A stretch of DNA of 64,000 nucleotides. It comes from Hybos culiciformis (taxonomy: Eukaryota; Arthropoda; Insecta; Diptera; Hybotidae). The notes under the pieces are model-generated. The model saw only the letters and a list, made by a program, of their open reading frames with translations. It was not told the origin of the DNA and did not search any database. Location of the stretch: contig OZ023273.1 of NCBI GenBank assembly GCA_964007475.1, forward strand, positions 99,552,533 through 99,616,532, given 5' to 3'. Shown here one piece after another: positions 11,873-22,804 of the stretch. The translations under genes were made by a program, and so were the position numbers. Numbering within the stretch: the stretch's first letter is position 1; each line of letters opens with the position of its first letter.

Positions 11873-13240
11873 ATGGAATCGGATGGTGAATTTGAACCAG
11901 AAAGCATTATTGAAGCTGTTAAATGTGCAGAAAATAATATCCCAGAAACATCCAATATAAGATACAAAAAGGCTTATGACGATTTCTTAAAATGGAAAAC
12001 ATTGAATTGTGCTAAATCGGATTCAGAAGACGTTTTACTGGCGTATTTTTTTGAATTATCTAAAAAGTGGAAACCGACGAGCATTTGGGCGAATTATTCC
12101 ATGGTAAAAACGATGATGAAATTGTATGACAAAATTGATATTAGCAGCTATCATAAATTGACTGCTTTCTTGAAAAAAAACTCTGTTGGATACATGCCTG
12201 TTAAGGCAACAGTTTTTTCTGAAGCAGAAATTCATAAATTCATTTCGGACGCGGCAGATTTTGAATGGTTAGATGTGAAGGTGAGTACAAATTCTCTTAA
12301 TCTACGAATGTAAATGTAGTTATTTCAACATGGCATCCATGTTGTACATATTTAGGCTTGTTATCTTAATTTTTTTTTGTTCATTACAGGTTGTTTGCAT
12401 TTTCGGCATCTGTGGGGCATTGCGAACGGACGAAATATCTAGAATTGTTGTTGCAGACGTTAAAAACCATGGTAACTATTTGCTGGTGCATATTCCACAA
12501 ACAAAAACAAAAGTGCCACGATCATTCGCGATTACTGGAAAATTTTTCGATGTGGTCCAGAAATATGCTGGTTTACGAGTTCCAAGAACGGTTGATCGAC
12601 GTTTTTTTGTTAACTACAGAGCTGGAAAATGCACAATTCAGCCAATCGGGAAAAATAAGTTTAGCAAAATGCCACAGAGAATTGCTACATACTTGAAGTT
12701 AGCGGGATTCGCAGAAATACACAGGTGAGTTTCAATTATGCTGGATATGTATATGTTAGCAATTACATGTTTTTGATTTGTAGGTCACTCGTTCAGACGA
12801 ACGTCTGCGTCAACGTTGGCCAATTCAGGGGCCAGAAACACGGTGGGTGGCGTTCAAGTAAGGTTGCCGAGGGATACATTGAAGACTCTATTCACTACAA
12901 AAAAACAACCGGCAATTTAATAACATCTACTATAACATTAAACATGATGGGTGCCTCGCAGGGTTCTATGCCTCACGTTGCAGACGACATAGCATGTGTT
13001 GAAATACCAGACTTTAGCAGTGCTGACAAGATAATAGAAGATACAATAAATCCATTGCGAGCAATGGATCCACTGGTAGTTGATAAGTTGGAAAATTACA
13101 ACGACCAATTGCTGAACAAAGAAAAAGATTTCGACACAGGTGCATTAAAATCCGCCCTTGCTATGAATCAATTGCAAAATCAAAGCGCCAAAAATAGTTT
13201 CAATTTTTCCAATTGCTCGATTGATTTTAATTTTAATTAA
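11873..13240 (+). CDS. Crypton-like tyrosine recombinase, 3 exons, catalytic box scrambled by compensating frameshifts
   Basis: Exons 11873-12280, 12390-12724 and 12784-13240 have good GT/AG signals and join into 399 codons. The start at 11873 has a better context than the in-frame ATG at 11840. The catalytic domain shows the first Arg box (GALRTDEISR), HGGWRSSKVAEGYIEDS with the H/W position, and the likely nucleophile Tyr of EGYIEDS. The expected HxxR box is missing from the joined frame. It is present in another frame across the exon 2-3 junction (KYTG|HSFRRTSASTLANSGA), then the original frame resumes at KHGGW. One small indel near 12711 and another near 12835 therefore scramble about 22 residues while leaving the ORF open. 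The copy is probably catalytically dead. A family-specific C-terminal tail follows, and AATAAA lies at 13263-13268. Confidence 0.72.
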
Positions 13241-13327
13241 ATACATAAGGCTTAATTAAATAAATAAAGAAAAAAAAAAATATCCGCGTATTTTTTTATT
13301 TGTTCTTTTTTTATTTTTTTTTTGTTT

Positions 13328-13396
13328 GCTCAGAGGGAAAATATAGATTAGCTCAGAGGGAAAATATAGATTAGCTCAGAGGGAAAATATAGATTT
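13328..13396 (+). repeat. 23-bp tandem repeat, 3 copies
   Basis: The unit beginning GCTCAGAGGGAAAATATAGA repeats three times without interruption just after the recombinase gene's poly(A) signal. The third copy differs only at its last base. It lies inside the mobile element. Confidence 0.85.
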
Positions 13397-13727
13397 TAGC
13401 ATTATAAACTAAACTTTATTTGACATTGATATGATGCATGTGAGAGGTATACATTTGCAATTTTTTTTTTTTTTTTTTGTATTTGTCTGTATTGAAATAT
13501 TGTGAGTGTGAGTGATATTATTTTTGTTTATAGTATTACGCAGTTCAAAATGAAGAATGTAAATACAATATAGAGCAATGTAAATACAATTTACATCACA
13601 GGGAAATGTAAATTCAATTTACATTCCTCTATAATTGCATGTGTATTGATGCATGTAATGGAGCATTTACCGAGCTAAATTTGCGAATGTAAATACAACT
13701 TACCGAAGACATGCGCATTAAAATTAT

Positions 13728-15941
13728 TTACCTAATTTGAAATAATCAACCTTTATGATTGTTATAAAAATAAAAACTAATTCTAGATATATAATGCTGC
13801 ATTGCAATATAATAATTATTATGACTGTATTATTAATCTATCTATAACATTATTTATAAATAAATTGGAATTTATCTTTTTTTTAAATTGTTCACAACAA
13901 GACAGTAATATACATTCTTATTGTAGAATAGAAAACTAGCTGATAACCATAAGTGTTATAAATACCATCAAATTCAATAACATACAACATATACTAAAAA
14001 AAAATTTCAATAATAAAAGGAATAATACTCAAATTTAACAGACAATATTTCGGGATGTACAAATTCAATATTTCTCACAATTAAATAATTTCTGTTGAAG
14101 ATAAAAAAAACTGCAATAATAATATTAATAGATATAATATCTTTTACAATATTCTTAAACTTGCAACTTCAATTTCTGTTCGTATCTCTTATTCGTTGTG
14201 TTCCTAATAAATATTCCACTACTTGAGCGCGATATTATAACATTGAATACTCGAATGTATGAAAGAAAACTGAATGATTGGAAAAAAAAATAAACCAAAA
14301 TTATGAGAACAATGTAAAAAAAGATATGACATTCAAAATAAAATGGAAGATAATAATTATTTTCAAACAATAGAGAATTTAAAAATATTTTTTTTTGTTC
14401 TGTGATAGGTATTAGGATAATATGATTAAGTTTTAAAAGAGAGATAATCACGTATAGGTATTATGAAATGGAAAACGGAGAAACTTCTCTTCAATTGATT
14501 CAATTCTATCAATATACTTGATAGAATAAACCTCGAGTATATTCCCAGTTGCTTATTCCAAGTAATAATAATTTTTTTATTATTTTTCTCATCAAATTTA
14601 TATTTAAGAATATTAAAACTTCTTACAGTTTTAAATTTCCTGTTCATTATAATTTTTTTAGTTAGTCCTAACTCATAATTGTCACATTCTAATTCGTTGA
14701 TTAATTTTGAAGAGGAAAAATAAAAAAAAATCTTTTAGGTTCTAGTTTATTAGGTCCGAATTAATAGCACCGATTTCATTACTAATTCAAATCATTAACA
14801 AAATTTTACAAAATCCCTCGTACCCGAGAATCTAAAGTGTAAACTTCGGCGATATATTTAAGTTTTAAATAAAATCATTCGACGCAAAATTGTTAATAGT
14901 TTCTAAATCCAGAACCCGCCGTCGATAAAACGTTTTTTGTGGGAGCTAACCGACTTCAAAGTAAAAAGTGGAAACTAAAAATTAAAAAGGTTTTACGGAA
15001 AAATCGTTTTAAATCTTTTTTGATAATACATTTTTTCATACATATTTTATACCCCAACTCCATTGAGCACGGAACTTATTATTACAACTTATAATTACAT
15101 TCAAAGCATATTAAAAACAAATTCAGAAAAGTTGATAACTTTTTCGGGTTTTAAGAGAAAAACAAAAAATATTCATTTGCCACTCTAATCTTCCTATTTT
15201 TTATCTTTAATATGTACTTCCAAGTCGTACTTTATGGGGATCGTTTAGTAATCGGATTCTAGAAAAACATATTCTTTTTTTCCATTCATCATACTAAGAA
15301 CAGTCATAATCTTAAAAAAAAAGAAAATTGTTGTTTTTTTCCTTATTTAAAAAAGTTTTTATTGACTAATAATACTATGTAATACACACAATCAAATTCA
15401 AAATAACAATTTGAATGTTTTTCTTCTTATTTCTAGTCCTCTTCAATATCATTGGCGAAACTCGCATAATGAAAAAAATAATTTTATCGGTTTTGAGTTT
15501 GATATAACAAGTTGAAAACATTTATTGTTTATCATAATTTACAATCTACCCAAATAAATTGAGCAATTGCAACACAATAAAATCAAAATTTTCATGTTTT
15601 CTTCGTTTACTGAAATTTTTTTTGGATTTTCTGAAGAACTAAAAATTTGCACTTACTCATTCTGCGAGTTCCGCCGACAATGTGTATATTGTTGTAAACT
15701 GTATCAGAGATTATGAAATTAATATAAGATTAAAGTTTAATCTCAAGCGGGACTTTTTTTACTTTCATCTTCATAAAGATATTTTATTTCATATAAAATT
15801 CAAAATATTTTATTAAATAACAATATAAAATTTTTAATTAATAAAATCTTATTAATTATTTGGGTCAGCCACTTTTGGAATAGAATTTGATATAGTCACC
15901 TAGATAATTATTTTCGACGTCGTTTAGTACTGTTTTTCCAA
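13728..15941. other. Intergenic, no gene recognised
   Basis: 2.2 kb of AT-rich DNA between the recombinase element and the 3' end of BORCS7. Minus-strand ORFs at 14155-14451 and 14426-14647 are rich in I, F, L, N and K, as AT-rich noncoding DNA gives, and resemble nothing. A slightly less AT-rich patch at 14810-14960 may be a decayed repeat. A likely BORCS7 poly(A) signal (minus AATAAA) lies near 15809-15814. Confidence 0.45.
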
Positions 15942-17743
15942 TCATCTTTCCATGGATGTTACTTGCTCTTTTAAATATTCTAATTGTTCTGAATTTTGTT
16001 TAATAGACTCATATTGATATCCCATATGTTGTCTTATTAACTCCATTTTATGTAGGTTTTGTGCACTATTATCTGATACTGACTCTAAATGTGAAAAGTT
16101 TCTAACGACTTGCCCAAGAATCTGAAATTACAAATAGTGAATGATTTTTCTTTTCTTTCTTTACAATATGCCAATATTATAAAATTTTAATCACATCATT
16201 CGAATTAGATCCTCTAACTATCTGCCGTGCCACTGATCCAATATTGTTAACATTTGCGCTGACTCTATCTGCAAGCCTGAAATACAAAAAAAAAACTTTA
16301 AATATACATATATTAATTATTTCCAATTCTTTTGTTAAAGTATTTATGTGATTCGATATTTGAAAAATGAATAAAAGAGGTCGAACTGATAAGGCCAGAT
16401 TAGAATATTTTTTGTTAAACTGAATAAACAATTTTTTTAAATATTTTTATGTAAATATTTTGAAAACATTCAAACTATTCAAACAATAGAGTTGATAATA
16501 TGAACAAGAATGGTACACCAAATAATGTAATGTATTCTTAATACATAAAGTCCTTGTCACACATTGAAATGAAGTAAGCTCTTCCGACTTCAATTTCCAC
16601 TATAACATACTTTTTTTTTAAGTGGAATTGTTCCGTGCTGCTATTTGATTCAATAGTAGTTCTGTTCTGATGAAGGGGCTCCATGAAATAGCTCATCACG
16701 TATTAACATAGAATACTTAAACTAACTTATTAAAAATATTATGTTTTTTTGTTGATTTAATTTCTTTCTTTATCAATTAATTCACTTTCCTATGACGAAT
16801 TAATCCATAAAATAAAAATAAAAAACCATGCCCAATATCGATGAATTAAATTCATTTTTAATCGTGATGAGTTAATTCAGAGTTATTGTTGAATTATTTT
16901 TTGATGACTTCGTTCAAATGTTAATGACGAGTTAGTTCTTTTTAGCAATAAATAATATTAATTTTAATGAATTAGTTGATCGATTTATGAATTATTTCAT
17001 TTTTGATTTTGATAGGTTAATTCATTATAATGAGTAAGTTCATTATATTCACAATCGAGATAAGGAAAACTAGGTTGGATATACATACTTAGTAGCACTG
17101 CAAGAAATTAGATGGTTGGAGTTAATGTATGGATATGTTTTGTTATATAATGGGAACGATATCGGAAATCGTGCGTTTGGAACTGGCTTCCTGGTAGAAA
17201 AGAAACGAAACAACCAAATTATGCAATTTAAAACTATTAATGAGAGAAAGTGTTCCCTGAGAGCAAAAAGAAAATTTTTTAATATTTTTATAATTTGCGT
17301 ATACACGCCGAACCCTGTTGTGCTGTAATTCATGCTCAACCTCTGACGGAGGTGAAATAAACTCCTAACTCTGTCTATTTTCAAAAATGCAAATGCCAAC
17401 CCATGATATGAAAATCACCATAGGTACCATAGGTTGGGAGGGAAAATGTATATGGACCAACAATATGAAAACACAGCTTACATCAGTTTTCGAACCAAAA
17501 TGGCTCAAAGTTGGCACAATTTGCGATTGCAAAAACATGAATATTATGAATACATATTTTCCCCACGATGACATCCATATGGTAAAATCTTTATTTTTTT
17601 GATAGCTAATTCATGGTAGGTAATTTAGTTCATGATGATTTTTCCGCGACTTATTTTAAAATATATTCATTTAAAATAAAGACTCACCTACGCTTGGTAT
17701 CACTAAATAAATTTCGTGCACTACTGCTTGATGCTGAAGTCAT
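15942..17743 (-). CDS. BORCS7: BLOC-1-related complex subunit 7 (BORCS7), 3 exons
   Basis: Exons 17743-17688, 16276-16195 and 16121-15942 join in frame to encode 105 aa, essentially the length of human BORCS7 (106). Residue patterns match that family: RVSANVNNIGSVARQIVRGS, then ILGQVVRNF, then LHKMELIRQHMGYQYESIKQ and EQLEYLKEQV near the C-terminus. The protein is a small helical subunit of BORC, which recruits Arl8 and kinesin to lysosomes and moves them outward; it acts on the cytosolic face of lysosomes. The second donor (GAT|GTGATT) is weak, but it gives the conserved SND|ILGQ join. The 1.4-kb first intron contains an RTE endonuclease fossil. The gene is divergent from COMMD10. Confidence 0.88.
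17086..17602 (+). mobile_element. RTE-type non-LTR retrotransposon endonuclease fossil
   Basis: Translations in shifting frames show apurinic-like endonuclease features of RTE/BovB elements: LVALQEIRWLE, then GTGFLVEKKRNNQI, then INERKCSLRAKRKFFN, and later HDMKITIG and CKNMNIMNTYFPHDDIH. Frameshifts and stops break the ORF and the GDFNA motif is degraded, so it is inactive. It lies antisense within the first intron of BORCS7. Confidence 0.75.
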
Positions 17744-20079
17744 TTTAAAGTTGCTTGAAATACTTATTTAACTATTCCAGTTCAAAAATTTAATTTCAAA
17801 TTACCAATTAAGTAATAAATCTAGAAATTATACCGAAGAAATTTTTTTTATTAAAAATTATGGTGTTTTCGTTTTTTTTCGTTAATATTAAAGTCCTACT
17901 CATTTTTGGATACAAAACTGTTTAAGATTTTATTCAACTAGAAACAACTTGTACGTAATGTGTAAAAAGAGTTCAAGCTCTAAAACTTCAATAATTATAA
18001 TTTGGAAATTGTGGCTAGAACATTTTAAACTTAAATTTTGTAAAAACCATGCGATACTGGTATTTATTCGAATGAAAAAAAAATTGGAAACAATGTTCTA
18101 AATAAATAATATCAATAAATTCCGAAAAAGAGCTAAGTAAAGTAGGTGCATAGAATAATAATTATTTGATACCTAAATGGTAGAGTAAGGTAGGGTGCAC
18201 TCGTGGTTTTCATTTAGTCGTCAGCGGTTCGTGACTCGTTTCTAAAATTGGGTTCCGGGTGAAATTGTCAAAATTTCGAGCAAACTGACTATTATTTTCT
18301 GGGTTCAAATTCTCAAATGCTAGTTTTATGTAGCGTAAATGAAGATATTTTTTCTTTTATATGAGATTCATATGTGAATAGTGTGGAAAGATAAAGTTGG
18401 TTATGAAAGTACAATAGGTACATAAACATAAAGATAAATGAGTTTTAAAGAAAGGCAAAATGTGGAAAGATCTTTGGAATTTAATTAAAGAAATTTAAAA
18501 ATAGATGATTGTTAAATGTTTCCCGTCCCATCACTAGGTAAGTAAGTAGGTATCTAATACTTTTTATTAAGCAAAAAAACAAAATTTTTTTGATAAATCG
18601 ATACAAGTTTTGTAAACAAAATGTTGTATTGAAAAATTTTTTGGTATCTTTTATTTTTTACAAATTTAATAATAAAAAATCGTCCAACGAAAGTTGAAAG
18701 ACTTTTTTAACAATAACTGTTGTTTTCTTTTTATTATCTTTATTTATAAGTTATTAATAAGTAGTATAAAAAGTAAGTAGATATAATTTATTTTTTTTAT
18801 TTTCAATTTTCTTGGCACTTGGCAGCACAAAATACAGACTGATTAGTGAAGTAAATGATGACAATTGACTTAACATTGACTTATGAATTTTAGTTATTAA
18901 AGATTCTTTGATTTATTTATTTTATATTATATTCTTTATAAACTAAATTATTCCTTGGAAAATTTTATTTAAAAACATATTTTTTTCTCATAAATTTTAT
19001 TTTATCTTATAAATATAATTCTAAATTCTTATATAATTATAATATATAAATAATTCTTTTCTTCTTATTAAAATGTTATGAATTTCAATTTCTAAACAAA
19101 AATAAAAATCAGTGAATGTGTGTTGACGGATGCCAAGTAACAATAAAAAAAAGGACTCGAATTCAAATCAAAATACTACCAATAACTTTTTAAACTGGCT
19201 AAGCGAGTTAAGCATAATTTGTGTACAGAAAACAATGTACTGATCTGTACTACCTTGCAGCAACGCCCTTCGCGCAATTTTTTTTAAATAATTAATTGGC
19301 AAACAAAAAAAATCATCAATTTTTTTAAAACACAAATATTTTATTCTAATTTTCTTTTTTTACCTTTTTTTAATTTTTTGCTGCTGGCAATACTGTTTAA
19401 TGTGTATAATTATGTGTACTTTTTATGTAGTTTTCCGTGACTACAAAAATTTCTAACAGTAAGTTAGCTTTGAAATTTAAGTAATTTTTGGAAGTGATTT
19501 TTGTTTTGTTTGTGAAAATAAAATAAAAAAAATAAATTTAAATTAAAAAAAATCAATATTATTATTAAAAAAATTAAACATAAAAATTCCATCTATATCT
19601 TTTTTTTTTTGTTTTTAAACACAAAATTTTAGGAAATTTAAAAAAGTGATGATGAATGATTCCTCAAAACTGTTAAATAAAACTTTCTGCATATAACAAT
19701 TAAATTAAATTATAGAAATTATTTCTTCATTATGAAAAAAAAATCATATAAAATTATAAATTTTCAATTTTTTTAATAAATAAACTATTTTTCCAACCCC
19801 TTACTTTTGGATAAAAACATACACTACAAAGCGTAGATTTTTCACTGAATCAAAATATTTATTAGAAAACATAAGCAAGCACCAGTATTTACATTATAAG
19901 GTATTTGTGTATAAGCAAGCCGTAGCAGCTGGCTTGGCGCTCGGGCAAAAAAAAATATAATGCTGACCTGTGATTTTTTCATTTATTTATTGATTTTTAA
20001 ATTCTGACATTTGTGTTTTTTTCTTCAAAAAATTAGAAAAAATAAATTGAATTTAAAATTTTAGAAATATTAAAAAAAA
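17744..20079. other. Intergenic between BORCS7 and COMMD10 (divergent promoters)
   Basis: AT-rich DNA with long A/T runs. A less AT-rich patch at 18180-18310 and another at 19870-19960 contain short repeats, for example ATAAGCAAGC at about 19871 and 19911 and again near 25936. No gene is recognisable. Confidence 0.45.
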
Positions 20080-21413
20080 ATGAATAATTTGAATTGGATA
20101 AAAATAACAGAAAGGTGAGAAATTTTGGTAAAGTTAAATGATTTTTAAAGACGACAAATAAATTCTACTACAGCATGCAGTGAAAATTTTGTGGTAAGAC
20201 TTCTGTGTTCTGTTGTCTGTTCCTGTTCTTGAAGATAAACCTCTTCTTAATTTTCAAGAAAAATTCAGAATAGAAACAAAAAGTCTATAAGGCAACTACA
20301 GCTGTCGTCTCTGCACTTCACCGACTTTATATAAAATTATTTCAGACTTGATGTCATTCGAATCAAACAAACACTTATTTTAAAAACATTATTTACGCCT
20401 ATCGAAAGCCGAAAATTATCAATTTTTTTTATTTTTTTAGAGCCAGGGAAGGCCTCAAAATTATAAATACATTAAACTATGAAGTGTTTTTAACAGTTTT
20501 GGACTATGTACAAAATCACATGTCACCAGAAAATGAATCCGACGAGCCTGAAAATGCTCTAGAGGTAGGTGAATTACATACCTACAATAGGTATATTATA
20601 AGTAATCCTAATCAGATCTTAAAATATAGAAATTTAAAAATATTTAATATCTAACTACCTATATATTGCGTTTTTGAAATGCTCAAAAATAATTGCTTTG
20701 GACTCCTGCTTTTCTGGCAATTTTTGAAATCACTTAAAATTAATGCTGATTGAAATAATTTTAAATGAATAGAGTTTAAGTTATGAAGATATTTATATTT
20801 ATAGTTTAGGTAAAATTAAAGATTGATTATTCGTTCGAAAGTTTTTAAGATAAAATATAATCAATGTTTTTTTTTTTTGAGTTAATACTCTTCTTTTTAT
20901 ATTGCAGGAACTTGAAAAATTTGTAGGAATAGCCCGTAATGATTTTTTACTTTTAATTAAAACTACGTCTTACATTTTGAAAAGAACTTCAACTATTGTT
21001 ATAAAGCCAACAAAACTTCAAGAACAATTAAGAGAAAAGTTGAAATTGAGTGATGATAAAGTAAGTTTTTATTTTACCTATTTAGAGATCTTAATTGAAT
21101 TTTTATGCTTAAAATAAAAAATGAAAATTATTTTTTTTAGATTGATGCTATTATTAAAATCTATATTAAGAATACAAAAAAAATGTTGGATGATTTAGGA
21201 TCTCGTTCTCAGTTGACTCAATTAGGATGGAAAATAACAATGCAATTGGCTTCAAATAGTCAACAAAAAGAAAGGGTTCTTCTAGCAAATTTACAGCTTA
21301 AACCAGCCGATAAAGAAATTATAAATTTAGAGATGAATCATGTCGAATTGCTTGGTCTGTATAATCAAATTGAAACAATTCAAAATGAGTTGGATTCAAT
21401 GCGTAGTAAATGA
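20080..21413 (+). CDS. COMMD10: COMM domain-containing protein 10 (COMMD10), 4 exons
   Basis: Exons 20080-20114, 20441-20564, 20908-21060 and 21141-21413 join in frame to give 194 aa; human COMMD10 has 202. The N-terminal helical part contains LEKFVGIARNDFLLLIKTTS and a LQEQLREKL segment. The C-terminal COMM domain includes LTQLGWKITMQLAS (Trp134) and ends with the family-like LLGLYNQIETIQNELDSM. COMMD proteins form the Commander complex with CCDC22 and CCDC93, which works with retriever in endosomal cargo recycling and influences NF-kB and cullin signalling. The short first exon codes only MNNLNWIKITE plus two bases. AATAAA is at 21616-21621. The gene is convergent with DRC2. Confidence 0.9.
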
Positions 21414-22804
21414 ATTATTTATTTAGAATGATTAGATTATCGTCATTAGAATTTAACAAAAACATTAGCATAATCAAATTAATATGATTATCATTTTGAC
21501 ATTCTGATAAGCAAATATTTTAACTGCAGAACGAAAACATATGTCGCGGGAGCATCATTGGCCCTATTAATTTATTTAACCATGCAACTGATTGAATTTT
21601 TTTTTATATAAAAAGAATAAAAAATAAGCACTTGGAAGTTATCAGATTGAATTATTTCGTATAAATAATATTGTTTAAATATATATAATTAAAAAATAAC
21701 ATTGTTAATAATTTGGTTGTTAATATTAACGGTAATTTGTTAGTTAGTATTAACGCTGCATATTTTACAATTACCTTAGATGGATACAGGATTTATGTTT
21801 GATGTATATTTAATTTTATAGTAAGTAGGTACTTTAGTTGTAGTTGTAGAAGTACCAATTTGAAAAAAAAAAATATTGTAATAATTTTACAATAAAAAAT
21901 GTTTTGAATTTATATTAATTTTTAATTTATTTATTTAAAACGACATTTTATAGTTATACATATCTATTTTTCACGATTTTGAAATATTTGTTTACAATGG
22001 GTAATACATAGCTGAATACAGGAGAATAAAATGATACGCGAAAAAGAGCCTTGGTTGACTTCAGGGATTAAAACCTTTTTCGCAACTTAACTTATGGCTA
22101 TGTAAGCAAATGCCTTTCCGCGTATCCCTGCAGGACTTCGAGGATAAAACCTCCTTTTACGCAATTTAACCCATCATGGCTTTGCACGCAAGAATTTTTT
22201 CGTGTGTGTCTGCGCCTGCGGGGATGCAGGGATTAAAACATCTTTTTTCGTGATAAGGGTGGGGACAGGAGGGAGGGAGCAGAAGGAGTTTTATTTAAAT
22301 TAATGTTATCAAGAGCGTACGGGATTACACTAAAATTGGTAAATTATAGGTAAATTAGACGGGATAATTGTTTAGTAGGTACATATTAATGACTTACATT
22401 AAACCATTTTGAGTTGAAATATTTGAATCTAAGTCAAAAAATGAAATATCTTAAATTTTACTTTCCTATTTTATTCCCGAATAAAAAAGATCGAATTCAA
22501 GATGAGATTGTTAGAATTCTGAATTCCTATTTTTTTTAAAGATGAAAAGAAATTTGTTAAAAAAATATGTTTTAATGTTTAATATATCCAAAACAATGAA
22601 CCAAAATAACTTTATGTCACTTAGTCCTTCAAATTTCGTGATTATACTTAAAAATAATGTTGGAATTTCGAATTAAAAAAAATGTTGAGATTATAATGTT
22701 TAGATAGCTTAGAACGGTGAACGTATAAAGTACTAAGCTGGTGATTGAAAAAAAATGAAATATTTTGCAATATTTTTCAATTTTAACTGTTCACATGTAA
22801 ATTT
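21414..22804. other. Convergent intergenic region
   Basis: This holds the COMMD10 3' region, a GC-richer tandem repeat (22030-22260) and AT-rich DNA. No gene is recognised; the plus ORF at 22755-22982 lies opposite the last DRC2 exon and is a shadow. Confidence 0.5.
22030..22260. repeat. Degenerate tandem repeat, about 80-90 bp unit, GC-richer than surroundings
   Basis: GACTTCAGGGATTAAAACC, GACTTCGAGGATAAAACC and GATGCAGGGATTAAAACA mark three successive copies. The first two are followed by TTTTTCGCAACTTAAC and TTTTACGCAATTTAAC, then ATGGCTATG / ATGGCTTTG and a GCAAG motif. Copies are diverged. The function and class are unknown. Confidence 0.55.

Larger units (their letters stand above)
11160..13723 (+). 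mobile_element. Crypton-like tyrosine-recombinase element with adjoining long palindrome
   Basis: A 183-bp palindrome (11160-11342) centred on GACCGAAGGTC is followed after four bases by a TTTAATGTGCATGT end. The inverted partner ACATGCGCATTAAA ends at 13723, giving short terminal inverted repeats with one mismatch. Between them are a second hairpin, a three-exon tyrosine recombinase gene, a 23-bp triple repeat, and a right-hand module (13427-13723). The palindrome and right-hand module recur at 53684-54191 without the gene, which shows that the unit is a repeated, probably mobile, family. The phrase GCATGTGAGAGG occurs on both sides of the recombinase block (about 11354 and 13435), so recombination between these copies could produce the short form. 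No target-site duplication was recognised. Confidence 0.75.

Noticed and set aside
12391..12696. Alternative-frame ORF within the recombinase
   Set aside because: The other frame carries the GALRTDE box and splices cleanly; this one has no motif.
17070..17602. Four ORFs on both strands as candidate genes
   Set aside because: They are frames of a decayed RTE endonuclease and its complement.
18180..18310. Possible SINE head with B-box-like GGTTCGTGACTCG
   Set aside because: No matching A box at the right distance and no poly(A) tail or target duplication could be found.
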